From assembly GCF_903645285.1 (NCBI RefSeq), contig NZ_CAHJXN010000001.1, positions 226,001 to 290,000 on the forward strand: a DNA stretch of 64,000 bases. The letters are read 5' to 3'. The position numbers were made by a program, and so were the translations under genes. Position 1 is the stretch's first letter, and each line of letters begins with the position of its first letter. The stretch comes from Streptococcus thalassemiae (GTDB lineage: Bacteria; Bacillota; Bacilli; Lactobacillales; Streptococcaceae). Below the pieces are notes generated by a model. That model saw only the letters and a list, made by a program, of their open reading frames with translations, was not told the DNA's origin and searched no databases. This document shows, in pieces, positions 29,225 to 37,628 of this stretch.

Positions 29225-29638
29225 TTACTTTTTGACCTTTTCTCTAACAGAATGTTCAGAAACCCATTTGGAGTAGCTTATCATTTTTTCATCAGTTAAA
29301 GCTTCTACTGCGATGGTTACACACATTTTTACTGCTTCTTCTACCGTTACAGAAAAACGATAGCCATTTAATTGTAAAAATTTGACCAAAACGAAGAAAG
29401 CAGTTCGTTTATTAGCATTAGCAAAAACATGCTTCTTTATCAATTGGACAAATAGTATCGTTGCTTTATCAAAAATTGTTGGATAAAGAGGCTTCCCAAA
29501 GACAAATTGTTCTGGTAAGTTCACAATCATATTTAAGGCAGAAGGACTAACTGTTTGAATTTTCTCATTTGGAGAATACCGTTGAATTGCTAAAGCATTT
29601 ATTTTTTCAATTTGCTTTTCTGTCAGATAGATTGTCAT
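29225..29638 (-). CDS. tvrT: Doc-type (Fic fold) toxin of a toxin-antitoxin pair
   Basis: 137-residue protein of the death-on-curing branch of the Fic fold. The diagnostic motif HVFANANKR lies at residues 70-78 (Doc consensus HxFx(D/N)(A/G)NKR). Doc toxins phosphorylate elongation factor Tu and stop translation. The start codon overlaps the stop of the antitoxin gene (ATGA, 29635-29638), a typical toxin-antitoxin layout. In the tvr locus this pair is expected to stabilise the mobile specificity cassette. Toxicity is inferred from family and context. Confidence 0.82.
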   Translation of the reverse strand: MTIYLTEKQIEKINALAIQRYSPNEKIQTVSPSALNMIVNLPEQFVFGKPLYPTIFDKATILFVQLIKKHVFANANKRTAFFVLVKFLQLNGYRFSVTVEEAVKMCVTIAVEALTDEKMISYSKWVSEHSVREKVKK

Positions 29639-29871
29639 TTTTCTACCAAAGCTTTGAAAACATCGTCGTATTCGTCAAATATTTTATCTAAATTTAAGTC
29701 AAAGGCATCATCAGATACATAAGAAACCTGCTGCCCCAATTCTTCAGGAGTAAAGATAATCTCACCACTTGGTAACAATTTAGCTTCGTATTTAACACCA
29801 CTTGGAATATTAAATTCACTTGGAATCGTAATGGTGATTGAATTTCCTTGTTTTCTTGTTTTTACGACCAT
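29635..29871 (-). CDS. tvrA: AbrB/SpoVT-type antitoxin
   Basis: 78-residue antitoxin. An N-terminal swapped-hairpin AbrB-like DNA-binding domain (MVVKTRKQGNSITITIPSEF, residues 1-20) is followed by a C-terminal acidic segment that would embrace the toxin. Strong ribosome binding site CAAAGGAGG. It has its own promoter with an overlapping inverted repeat, so autoregulation by the antitoxin or the complex is expected. The toxin gene follows with a four-base overlap. Confidence 0.82.
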   Translation of the reverse strand: MVVKTRKQGNSITITIPSEFNIPSGVKYEAKLLPSGEIIFTPEELGQQVSYVSDDAFDLNLDKIFDEYDDVFKALVEK

Positions 29872-29891
29872 CTGATTTCCTCCTTTGTTGT

Positions 29892-29920
29892 ATTATAACA
29901 AATCATTACCGTAATTACAA
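29892..29920 (-). promoter_or_regulatory. Promoter and possible operator of the toxin-antitoxin pair
   Basis: Minus strand TTGTAA (29915-29920), 17-base spacer, TATAAT (29892-29897). The box region contains dyads (GTAATTACGGTAAT and TTGTTATAATACAA) that could be antitoxin operators. The -35 lies just after the stop of hsdS copy 2. Confidence 0.7.
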
Positions 29921-29930
29921 TGGCAGAATA

Positions 29931-31103
29931 TCAGCCAAAATACTCCTGCATCAGAGATTTCTTCAAAGTTTCAAGCTCTTCCAGAGATTTTTGGATTGCC
30001 AATTGTGATTTGTCGACCTGGGCTACAAAATCTGCGAACTCATTTTGGAGGGCTAGAGGGGGGAGGGGGATGGAAATATTTTTGATCATCGATAAGTTAA
30101 AATTTTTTTGACGTACGCCTCTTTGTTGATTCAATAGCGTTGATCTTAAATTTTGAATTACATAATAAACATATATAGTATTCGTGATTTTATCATCTAA
30201 TTTTGCAAAAGCAATAGCTTGATTGCAAGATATTACTTTAGTATTGATCGATGATTTTAACCCCGCAGTATCATACATACCCAGTAATAAACTACCTTTT
30301 TCAATTATTTTTGCAGAACTACATTCAATTGCCTTTTCTGTAATTTTTTCAAAAGAATCTTCAATGTATTTATGTTCTAGTTCTCCTGATGTAATCCAAG
30401 GAATATTTCCTCTAAAAAATTCTTCTTCATTTCTTTTAGGAGTTCCACCGCTTTTCCATATTCCAAATTCCTTCAAAGCATGTTTATCCCAACCAATTTC
30501 ATTCAAAACTGGATCCCCAAACATCTCATTAAATCGGGATTTTACAAGGTTTGAGAGTTCACTAAGCTGCTTATTTCTATTTATTATTTGATACTCTAAC
30601 CTATCCAATATATCTACTATTGTATTTTGATTTTCTATAGTTTCAATATTAACTTTGGTTTTATTTAAATAGTCAGCTAACTTTAAATTAATAATTCCAG
30701 TTGTTTGATTTTGAAATTTTAACACCTTCTTTGTGTCATAAAGATACTTCATTAAATAAAATATATATTTAGAATTATATCCTGGTTTAACTCTTAAAAT
30801 ACTAGTAAAGTTATTTGTGAAATAATCTTGATCTGTAACATCGAAATATACAACACGTCCAACCGGTTGATTTGGACTACCTCCTGATTTTTCAATTATA
30901 ATATCACCAGTTCGTAGAATTTTGTCGCTGTTTTTATCTTTATCAATTTCACGACATACAATATTATCTAGATTTAGTCTTCCAGAATTTAGAAAATTTG
31001 AGGTCCTAATTACTGCTGTCGCCTCTCCTTTGCCACTATCTTCATTACCCCATTCACCATTTATAGATTTTTCAAATATATTCTGTAAAAAAATGATTGT
31101 CAT
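29931..31103 (-). CDS. hsdS: Type I specificity subunit HsdS, copy 2 (complete)
   Basis: 390-residue two-domain HsdS. First recognition domain (about 1-175, opening MTIIFLQNIFEKSINGEWGNED), linker helix ending VKSRFNEMFGDP (about 200), second domain (about 210-345, with GIWKSGGTPKRNEEEF and ITSGELEHKY), then the C-terminal conserved helix LAIQKSLEELETLKKSLMQEYFG. The start ATG overlaps the stop of the half gene upstream (ATGA), inside the 34-bp repeat. Full length and both conserved regions suggest it is the specificity subunit that works with hsdM in this arrangement, expressed by coupling from the half gene. The two recognition domains set the methylated sequence, which cannot be predicted. 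Confidence 0.88.
   Translation of the reverse strand: MTIIFLQNIFEKSINGEWGNEDSGKGEATAVIRTSNFLNSGRLNLDNIVCREIDKDKNSDKILRTGDIIIEKSGGSPNQPVGRVVYFDVTDQDYFTNNFTSILRVKPGYNSKYIFYLMKYLYDTKKVLKFQNQTTGIINLKLADYLNKTKVNIETIENQNTIVDILDRLEYQIINRNKQLSELSNLVKSRFNEMFGDPVLNEIGWDKHALKEFGIWKSGGTPKRNEEEFFRGNIPWITSGELEHKYIEDSFEKITEKAIECSSAKIIEKGSLLLGMYDTAGLKSSINTKVISCNQAIAFAKLDDKITNTIYVYYVIQNLRSTLLNQQRGVRQKNFNLSMIKNISIPLPPLALQNEFADFVAQVDKSQLAIQKSLEELETLKKSLMQEYFG
30001..30079 (-). repeat. Shared 3' segment of hsdS copy 2
   Basis: 79 bases, four mismatches, to 27099-27177; see that entry. Confidence 0.75.
30513..30545 (-). repeat. Inter-domain core repeat in hsdS copy 2
   Basis: 33-base match (one mismatch) to 27548-27580 with the AAATCCCGAT core in frame Lys-Ser-Arg. 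Confidence 0.8.
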
Positions 31104-31133
31104 GCAACCACCTCCTCGGAATATCGGGATTTG
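31100..31133 (-). repeat. 34-bp direct repeat, copy A (tvr recombination site)
   Basis: Identical to 28105-28138. On the coding strand it encodes the last residues of the half gene (KSRYSEEVVA-stop), contains the GAGGAGG ribosome binding site, and its ATGA starts hsdS copy 2. Confidence 0.88.
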
Positions 31134-31642
31134 ACGAACAAGTTTAGTTCATCTAACTGCAATTTTCTTTTAGTAGTAAGCCTTTTAATCGTATTAAGAA
31201 TACAGATAATGTTCTCTTGTTCTTCGATACCTAGCAATTCTAGTTGTAAATCAAGTAATATATTCTTGTTTAAATGAGGAATTGTTGCACCTGTTGAATG
31301 ATCTCGTAAATACTGCGATTTACTTTCCAAAAAAACTCCCAAGTAATCTGATATAATTTTTTCTTTGTATCGCTCATTCTTTTTTAAGACCGTAATTGTA
31401 CTACCAACAGCTCCAGATAACCCATAACCAACTGTTCCTGCATTAGCACCATCCCATGTTATCAGAATATCATCTGGGAGTGCTTCAGTCATATTTAAAC
31501 TTTCAGTGAATTTTAAATTATTATTATTTCTTAAATCATCTATTTGAATATAACGTTGGCTTAGAGTTGTTTGTTCAGCAAGTACAGTGGCTTTCTTGCC
31601 TTTTTTTAGAGATAAGACTTCCCCCAACTTCACTTTTTGCAT
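31100..31642 (-). CDS. hsdS: HsdS half gene (single recognition domain)
   Basis: 180-residue protein: MQKVKLGEVLSLKKGKKAT start, one recognition domain (about 1-150) and the beginning of the linker helix DELNLFVKSR. There it stops through YSEEVVA, a tail created by the 34-bp repeat. It is directly behind hsdM (12 bases). The second recognition domain and C-terminal helix are missing. It could act as a half subunit that dimerises, as known for some truncated HsdS proteins, or be a 'loading dock' into which second halves are recombined at the core. Frame and motif positions show the truncation is at the recombination site and not a random mutation. Confidence 0.82.
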   Translation of the reverse strand: MQKVKLGEVLSLKKGKKATVLAEQTTLSQRYIQIDDLRNNNNLKFTESLNMTEALPDDILITWDGANAGTVGYGLSGAVGSTITVLKKNERYKEKIISDYLGVFLESKSQYLRDHSTGATIPHLNKNILLDLQLELLGIEEQENIICILNTIKRLTTKRKLQLDELNLFVKSRYSEEVVA

Positions 31643-31654
31643 ACAGCCACCTCC

Positions 31655-33148
31655 CTACTTGAGTAATTTTTCTAATTCAGCCAAGCCAGCTTGAATTTCT
31701 TTTTCTAAATCATTGATTTTCTTCAAGATGACCTCTGTTGGTTCATACTCAACTTTTTCATACTCAATCTCTTTATATTTATTGATAGACAAATCATAAT
31801 CATTTTCCTTTATCTCATCAACTGGAACAAAGAAAGATTGATCCGTTCTCTGACGTTCTGCTTCTTTTTCAAGATGATGAAAACGTTCGATAATATCTGG
31901 AATATCATTGTCGCTAATCGGTTGTCGCTTATCATCCAAACTTAAACCATCCGCTTTCATATCGTAAAACCAGACCTTGTCAGTACCACCATTGCCAGTT
32001 TTTGTAAAGATGAGAATGGCAGTTGAAACTCCAGCATAAGGCTTGAAAACACCACTAGGCATTGAGATTACAGCATCAAGCTTATGGTTCTCTACAATTT
32101 CCTGACGAATTCCTTTATGAGCTTTCGACGAACCAAAAAGGACACCATCAGGTACGATAACTGCTGCTCGTCCACCTGGTTTTAAAGTTCGCAAGAAAAG
32201 AGAAAGAAAGAGTAATTCTGTTTTTTTGGTTTTTACGGTTGCAAGAAGGTCATTAGAGGTTGAATTGTAGTCAAGTGAGCCTTTAAAAGGAGGATTTGCT
32301 AAAACCAAAGTATATTTATCGGCTTCTTCATTATCTTGAGACAGCGAGTCAAGGTAACTGATTTGTGGATTTTCTACTCCATGTAGCATCATGTTCATCG
32401 CCCCAAGTCTCAACATAGTCGTATCCGTATCATTTCCATGAAACATCTGATTATGAAAATGGTTGATATTATCTATATTGGTTTCCCATTCATCTTTCCT
32501 ACGCTTTAAGTAACGGCTAGCAGATACTAAGAAGCCAGCAGAACCCATAGCGGGATCTGAGATGATATCTTTAATGGTCGGTTGCATCAACTCAACCATC
32601 ATATCGATGATGTGACGAGGTGTACGGAACTGTCCATTTTTACCTGCGGTCGACAATTTTGATAACAGATATTCATAGATATCTCCGATATCAGTAATAC
32701 TTTGTTTGTCATTATCAAAATCTACATCTAATCCCCTAGTTGGAAAAACATCTAAGATAGAAATTGCCTTTTGAAGCGTAGCAGGTTTATTTATTTGAAA
32801 AATAGCTTCTCGCATATATCGTGAAAAGGCTGTATCATCTGTATCCCCCTTGAGATTTTTAATAAACGGAAAAATCTCCTGAGTCATTAAACGATAAACT
32901 TCCTGAGCATCTCCTATATTTTTAAAAGTTGACCAACGGTATTCAGGTTTATCTTTTGGAAAAACTCCCTCATAAGGAATCCCTAAAAATTCAGCATCAC
33001 TTTCACGTCCAAGCTCGACACTATCCAAATCTTTCATAAATAAGAGATAAGTCAACTGTTCAATATTTGTTAAAGGATTTGCATTTCCTTCTGTCCAAAG
33101 AATTTCCCACAACTGATCGATTTTATTTTTTAATTCGCCTGTAATCAT
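31655..33148 (-). CDS. hsdM: Type I DNA methyltransferase, M subunit
   Basis: 497-residue N6-adenine methyltransferase subunit. N-terminal HsdM helical domain (about 5-130), SAM-binding motif SDPAMGSAGF (about 197-206), catalytic motif IV NPPF (about 282-285), DGVLFGSSKAHKG region (about 345), C-terminal coiled coil (about 470-497) that meets HsdS. All motifs are intact. First gene of the tvr operon, with its own promoter, followed by the hsdS half gene after 12 bases. Confidence 0.95.
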   Translation of the reverse strand: MITGELKNKIDQLWEILWTEGNANPLTNIEQLTYLLFMKDLDSVELGRESDAEFLGIPYEGVFPKDKPEYRWSTFKNIGDAQEVYRLMTQEIFPFIKNLKGDTDDTAFSRYMREAIFQINKPATLQKAISILDVFPTRGLDVDFDNDKQSITDIGDIYEYLLSKLSTAGKNGQFRTPRHIIDMMVELMQPTIKDIISDPAMGSAGFLVSASRYLKRRKDEWETNIDNINHFHNQMFHGNDTDTTMLRLGAMNMMLHGVENPQISYLDSLSQDNEEADKYTLVLANPPFKGSLDYNSTSNDLLATVKTKKTELLFLSLFLRTLKPGGRAAVIVPDGVLFGSSKAHKGIRQEIVENHKLDAVISMPSGVFKPYAGVSTAILIFTKTGNGGTDKVWFYDMKADGLSLDDKRQPISDNDIPDIIERFHHLEKEAERQRTDQSFFVPVDEIKENDYDLSINKYKEIEYEKVEYEPTEVILKKINDLEKEIQAGLAELEKLLK

Positions 33149-33190
33149 ATCTTCCCTTTTCTTTAGTTTTTAAAACTTAGTAATATCATT

Positions 33191-33219
33191 ATTTTATCAG
33201 ATTTCAAACAAAGCTTCAA
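33191..33219 (-). promoter_or_regulatory. Promoter of hsdM
   Basis: Minus strand TTGAAG (33214-33219), 17-base spacer, TAAAAT (33191-33196), about 45 bases before the hsdM start. The rest of 33220-33454 is AT-rich, without ORF; short fragments there look like old insertion debris but I cannot assign them. Confidence 0.55.
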
Positions 33220-33454
33220 TTAACTATATCTATGCGTCACCTGAATATTTTAATAGACTTGTTTGGTATCTTGAAAACTATATCGTATAGGTGTCGTCAT
33301 GGATCCTTTTAGCTGATTTAAGGATACGAAAGCACAATACTATGACTAAATTGAAATATTAAAATTCAATTTCTGACCACCTAATCCTGCTTCAAATAGT
33401 TATCGAACAAGTTTTATGATAGCTATCTTGTTAGGATGTTCTTATTTTTTATCA

Positions 33455-33493
33455 GACAAAACAAAAGGATTAAGAAAGTCATTTTCCTTAACC
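33455..33493 (-). terminator. Terminator after the ATP-grasp gene
   Basis: Minus strand GGTTAAGG...CTTAATCC stem with a bulge, then TTTTGTTTTGT. Confidence 0.6.
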
Positions 33494-33503
33494 CTATAAT
33501 CCC

Positions 33504-34670
33504 TTAAGCTTGACGTTGTCCGAAATCTGCAATCATCTGCTCCATTTCTTGTCGACTCGGAGTTGTCAGCATATAAAGGTAATCCCCTTGAAGTTCCGCA
33601 AAGGCAGCTGGCATGATTTTTTTAACCTTGAACTGCTGACTATATTTGGCAAGCAAGTCCTCCTCAGAATAGACATAGTGAGCATTTGCACGGCGAGAAG
33701 TAGCCAAACAATACTGAGCTTCAAAGTCTGACGCTGGGAACTCTTCTCCTGCGACAATAGCTGCATAGCCACGATAGAGGTCCAAGGAATGAGCAAAGTT
33801 ATAAACATCAATGGTAAAACCACCTGCAGGGCGGTTATTGTACTCAATGGCGATGTAATCATCCCCTTCACGGAAAAACTCAATATGGAAGAAACGTTCT
33901 TTCATACCAAATTCCTTGACAATCGCTTCCCCATACTTGCGCAGTTTAGGATCCATATCCTTGAGAACATAGTAGGAATTGTCCATCTTGTAAATCATGA
34001 GATCCAGCGGTGTATAGGCGTAGTCGAAGGTTGTTGAAAAGACAATTTTTCCGTCCTTATCCACAAGACCATCAAAGGTACAAATTTCGCTGGAAGTGAC
34101 AAATTTTTCAAAGAAATAAAGGGTTGAATGATCCCATTCTTGTTTGAAGTGATTGATATCGTCTTCTGTCTCAAGTTTAAAGGTGGCGGTCGCTCCCACT
34201 CCATTGTCAGGTTTGGCAATCATTGGAAGGCCGATTTCATTCACAGCTTGATCAACATCTGCTTCCGTCTTAATAACAGCTCCAGGTACCACAGGAACAC
34301 CTGCTTTTTTGAAAAGTTTCTTCATTTCAGACTTATATTTCGTCTTTTTGAGATCCTCTGGTTTGGCACCAAAAACATTGAATTGCTCACGAAGACTTGC
34401 ATCTAACTCAAGCCAGTATTCATTATGAGACTCGATGCGGTCAATTGGACCATGTTTATAAAAGAGAAAAGCAACTGCACGTTTGACTTCGTCTATATTT
34501 TCAAGATTATCAACACGGAAATATTCGGTCAGGCTATTGCGTAAAGGTTCATCCAGTTGTTCATATGGTTCTTGACCAATTCCCAAGACCGTGATGCCTT
34601 TATTAGCTAGTTCAATGGTAAACTGTTGAAAATTTTGTGGATAGTAGGGAGAAATAACAAGGTAATTCAT
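33504..34670 (-). CDS. ATP-grasp domain protein
   Basis: 388-residue ATP-grasp ligase-like protein: N-terminal Rossmann-like pre-grasp fold (MNYLVISPYYPQNF), central ATP-grasp domain (about 110-330, with PMIAKPDNGVGATATFKL and the metal-binding region HIEFFREGDDYIAIEYNNRPAG). Such enzymes join a carboxylate to an amine or thiol, using ATP; the substrate is unknown. It is the last gene of a three-gene unit with two esterases (12 bases after the preceding stop). An activity on a common substrate or a surface or antibiotic-like compound is possible but not shown. Confidence 0.78.
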   Translation of the reverse strand: MNYLVISPYYPQNFQQFTIELANKGITVLGIGQEPYEQLDEPLRNSLTEYFRVDNLENIDEVKRAVAFLFYKHGPIDRIESHNEYWLELDASLREQFNVFGAKPEDLKKTKYKSEMKKLFKKAGVPVVPGAVIKTEADVDQAVNEIGLPMIAKPDNGVGATATFKLETEDDINHFKQEWDHSTLYFFEKFVTSSEICTFDGLVDKDGKIVFSTTFDYAYTPLDLMIYKMDNSYYVLKDMDPKLRKYGEAIVKEFGMKERFFHIEFFREGDDYIAIEYNNRPAGGFTIDVYNFAHSLDLYRGYAAIVAGEEFPASDFEAQYCLATSRRANAHYVYSEEDLLAKYSQQFKVKKIMPAAFAELQGDYLYMLTTPSRQEMEQMIADFGQRQA

Positions 34671-34682
34671 AGGTAACTCCTT

Positions 34683-35423
34683 TTATAAATAGAGATTTCC
34701 AAGGAAATAAGGCATTTGTTTGCGCCACCATTCCCAGTCGTGGGCGACATCGTGTCCCCATTCAGCAAACCAGGCTGGAATTTGTTTCTGGTCAAAGGCT
34801 TCTTTGAGCTTGTAGAAAGATGGCAAGCCATCTTGTTCCCAGGCACCGAGACCCGTACAAAGCACAATCTCTGCCTGACGATAACGGTCAATAAACCAGC
34901 CGTCATTCTGGTTCCAGATATAATCTACTGGCGAGTTTTGGTAAATAGCATCGTCATTGTAATAATCGCCGACAAAGAAACGTGCATCGTAAACACCACT
35001 GAGAGCAATCACTTTGGTAAAGACATCTGGATGCTGGAGGAAGAAATTGAGTGCATGATAGGCTCCCATAGAGCAACCTGTCGTCATCATGCCATCAAAC
35101 CAACCTGTCTTGTGCTTGATAAAAGGAATAGCCTCCTCAATCACATAGCGCTCGTAGGCACGGTGCATCTCTGCTTGGTCGTGCCCATTTTTCCAAGTGG
35201 CCAACCAGCTCTCACTATCTACACTGGATAGGGTAAAGAACTGGACACGGCCTTCCTCAATAAAGGAAGCACAAGCATCAATCATGCCAAAATCATAGTA
35301 TTCATTGTGACTACCGCCTGATGAAGCAAAGACCACAACTGGAATCCCAGCATGTCCATAACGGTTGAGGTACATTTCACGGTTGAGATGGCCACTCCAG
35401 TGGCTAAGATGTTCAATATGCAT
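34683..35423 (-). CDS. Alpha/beta-hydrolase, putative esterase
   Basis: 246-residue hydrolase of the esterase D/PF00756 class. Nucleophile motif TGCSMGAYHA (about residues 114-123); a late His in WGHDVAHDW (about 220-227) is the probable catalytic base. No signal peptide. It sits between a similar esterase gene and the ATP-grasp gene in the same unit (21 and 12 bases spacing). Substrate unknown. Confidence 0.78.
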   Translation of the reverse strand: MHIEHLSHWSGHLNREMYLNRYGHAGIPVVVFASSGGSHNEYYDFGMIDACASFIEEGRVQFFTLSSVDSESWLATWKNGHDQAEMHRAYERYVIEEAIPFIKHKTGWFDGMMTTGCSMGAYHALNFFLQHPDVFTKVIALSGVYDARFFVGDYYNDDAIYQNSPVDYIWNQNDGWFIDRYRQAEIVLCTGLGAWEQDGLPSFYKLKEAFDQKQIPAWFAEWGHDVAHDWEWWRKQMPYFLGNLYL

Positions 35424-35444
35424 TTCGTTTTTTCCTTTCTTAAC

Positions 35445-36293
35445 TTACCATTTTTCTGCAAAAAATCTCAGACAATCTGGTAAATTCTCCGACCAAGGGA
35501 TTTCACTATGGATGGCACCAGACTGAACTTTCAGCACAAGATTATCCAGATGTACTCCCCCTGCTATCAAATCATGGTAATAGCGTAGCGATGAATCAAT
35601 GTAGGATTGCTTGATATTGCCAGCCATCAAGGTCTTGTCCGTATCATCCGCTTCTTCCGTTCCCACATAGATGAAGATGCGCTGGTCAGGCGATAGTTTT
35701 TGGCGCTCAATATAGCGGTTAAAGGCTTCTTGGTGGAGCCAGTTGGCAGATGAAAAGACCCCTAGACAACCAATTTGGTCTTGATATTCCAAACCGATAA
35801 ACTGGGTAATATTGCCTCCTAGCGAAGAGCCAATCATAGCCGTATGCTGGCGGTCAGCTTTGGTACGATAGGTCTCATCAATAAAAGGCTTGACCACATC
35901 CATAACAAACTCAGCATACTCCACGCCCTTACCACCAAACTGCTGGCCTGGAATAGGAGATTCTTGGAACTTCCAAGCCGCATACTCATTCATCCGCCCC
36001 ATACCATCATTGTCAATGGCAACGACAATCATGCGACTGATATCCGGATTTCGTTTGATAGCTGGGATAATCTTCCATGAATGACCAATGAAAGACTCCT
36101 TGCTATAAAAAACATTTTGCCCGTCATGAAAGTATACAACAGGATAGGAACGGTCCGTGTCTTTCTCATAATCTTTAGGTAGAAGAACACGTACACGGCG
36201 CTCCTTACCTGTATAAGGAACCTTGAGTTTGTGTTCTTTCATTTTTAGATAAAAGTAGGAATGATTCATTGTCAGAAAACTCTCTATATTCAA
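35445..36293 (-). CDS. Alpha/beta-hydrolase, putative esterase (Fes-like)
   Basis: 282-residue PF00756 hydrolase. KEHKLKVPYTGKERRVRVLLPKDY opens the core, nucleophile motif IGSSLGGNIT (about 150-159), His in SGAIHSEIPW (about 262-271). Similar to enterochelin-esterase-like and acyl-esterase proteins; no secretion signal. The start is uncertain: an ATG at 36269 (MNHSYFYLK) or 36245 (MKEHKLKV) could be used instead, since no strong ribosome binding site distinguishes them. First gene of the three-gene unit. Confidence 0.75.
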   Translation of the reverse strand: MNIESFLTMNHSYFYLKMKEHKLKVPYTGKERRVRVLLPKDYEKDTDRSYPVVYFHDGQNVFYSKESFIGHSWKIIPAIKRNPDISRMIVVAIDNDGMGRMNEYAAWKFQESPIPGQQFGGKGVEYAEFVMDVVKPFIDETYRTKADRQHTAMIGSSLGGNITQFIGLEYQDQIGCLGVFSSANWLHQEAFNRYIERQKLSPDQRIFIYVGTEEADDTDKTLMAGNIKQSYIDSSLRYYHDLIAGGVHLDNLVLKVQSGAIHSEIPWSENLPDCLRFFAEKW

Positions 36294-36405
36294 AATTTTA
36301 TCTCATTATATCATAAAAATAGAAAAAAAGTCAGTTTTTTACCTATTTTTATGATAAAAAACTAACTTTCTTTCCTGATTTTTGCTATTCTTTTGTGTTT
36401 TCTGA

Positions 36406-37620
36406 TTAGAGAAGATTGTCAATCAAGTCATCCACTTCATCTTTTTCAGCCTGCGGTGTAATCTCAGTAATCATGATTCCAGCCACAGCTCGCTCTACTA
36501 ATCCTTCAACATCCATACGCGCTTCGTACTGCTCCGCATTCTTAATCTTAGGATTTGTTTTCGGGCGATCTGGCGCAAAAATGGTACAACAGTCTTCAAA
36601 AGGCTGGATAGAAATTTCAAAGGTGTCAATTTCCTGAGCAATGTCAATGATTTCCAACTTATCCATTGTCACAACTGGACGGATGATGGGAGTGTTGGTC
36701 ACAGCGTTGATAGCCTGCATACTTTCAAGAGTTTGGCTAGCTACTTGACCTAGGCTTTCTCCATTGATGATAACTAAACCATTTCGTACCTCACGAATAC
36801 GGTCCGTAATACGCATCATAAAACGACGCGTCAAGGTCATAAGGTAGGCTTCTGGTGCCTTAGCCTTGATTTCCTCTTGAATCTCTGTAAAAGGAACTTC
36901 GATAAACTGGATATTGCCCCCAAACTTGGTCAATTTACGAGTCAAATCTTGGGCTTTTTTAAGAGCACCAGGACTCGTGTAAGGTGGGCTGGCAAAGTGA
37001 ACAGCCTCAATATCCACTCCACGTTTCAAAGCAAGATAACCTGCTACAGGTGAGTCAATCCCTCCTGATAACATAAGCATCCCTTTACCTGAAGTTCCCA
37101 CTGGCAAACCACCTGCCCCTCGAATGGTTTCATAGGAAAGGTAGGCTGCTTCTTCTCGAATCTCCACTTGGAGATTGATGTCAGGACTTTTCATTTGAGC
37201 TTGCACATTTGGAATGGCTTCAAAAACAGCCCCTCCAAGTGTTTGGTTGAGTTCACGACTGTCAAGTTCAAAGTTGTGGTCGCTACGTTTGCTAGAAATC
37301 TTAAAGGTCATACCTTCCTTGTAGATGTCCTGCATAATCTCTTGGACAGAAGACTTCAAAACTTCTACAGATTTTTCAACCTTATAAACAGGGGAAAAGT
37401 TTTGAATTCCAAATACTTGTTTGAGCGATTCTGCTACTGCTGTGTAATCTGCTCCATTGAGGTAAGCGTGGGCACGGTCGCGATCTGCCGTTATCTTAAC
37501 TTGGGGATAGATAGACAAAACGTCTGAAATATTATTGCGAAGTTTATTGATGAAACGCATACGGTTTTTGCCCTTGGTTGACAACTCTCCGTAGCGAATC
37601 ATAATTTCTGAATACTGCAT
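36406..37620 (-). CDS. thiI: tRNA 4-thiouridine synthetase ThiI
   Basis: 404-residue tRNA sulfurtransferase (4-thiouridine at position 8). N-terminal ferredoxin-like and THUMP domains (about 1-165), then an adenine alpha-hydrolase domain with the PP-loop [12 protein letters not shown] (about 184-195). No rhodanese domain is present, as in most Firmicutes; the sulfur donor would be the cysteine desulfurase encoded just upstream, eight bases away. The start [17 protein letters not shown] is the normal family start. Confidence 0.95.
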   Translation of the reverse strand: MQYSEIMIRYGELSTKGKNRMRFINKLRNNISDVLSIYPQVKITADRDRAHAYLNGADYTAVAESLKQVFGIQNFSPVYKVEKSVEVLKSSVQEIMQDIYKEGMTFKISSKRSDHNFELDSRELNQTLGGAVFEAIPNVQAQMKSPDINLQVEIREEAAYLSYETIRGAGGLPVGTSGKGMLMLSGGIDSPVAGYLALKRGVDIEAVHFASPPYTSPGALKKAQDLTRKLTKFGGNIQFIEVPFTEIQEEIKAKAPEAYLMTLTRRFMMRITDRIREVRNGLVIINGESLGQVASQTLESMQAINAVTNTPIIRPVVTMDKLEIIDIAQEIDTFEISIQPFEDCCTIFAPDRPKTNPKIKNAEQYEARMDVEGLVERAVAGIMITEITPQAEKDEVDDLIDNLL

Positions 37621-37628
37621 GAATGCTC

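Noticed and set aside
27041..33148. CRISPR array or other repeat-spacer structure in the hsd region
   Set aside because: The repeats are few, tied to hsdS reading frames and without regular spacing.
33220..33454. Insertion-sequence remnant upstream of hsdM
   Set aside because: Only short suggestive stretches; no terminal repeats, no transposase frame and no target duplication could be shown.
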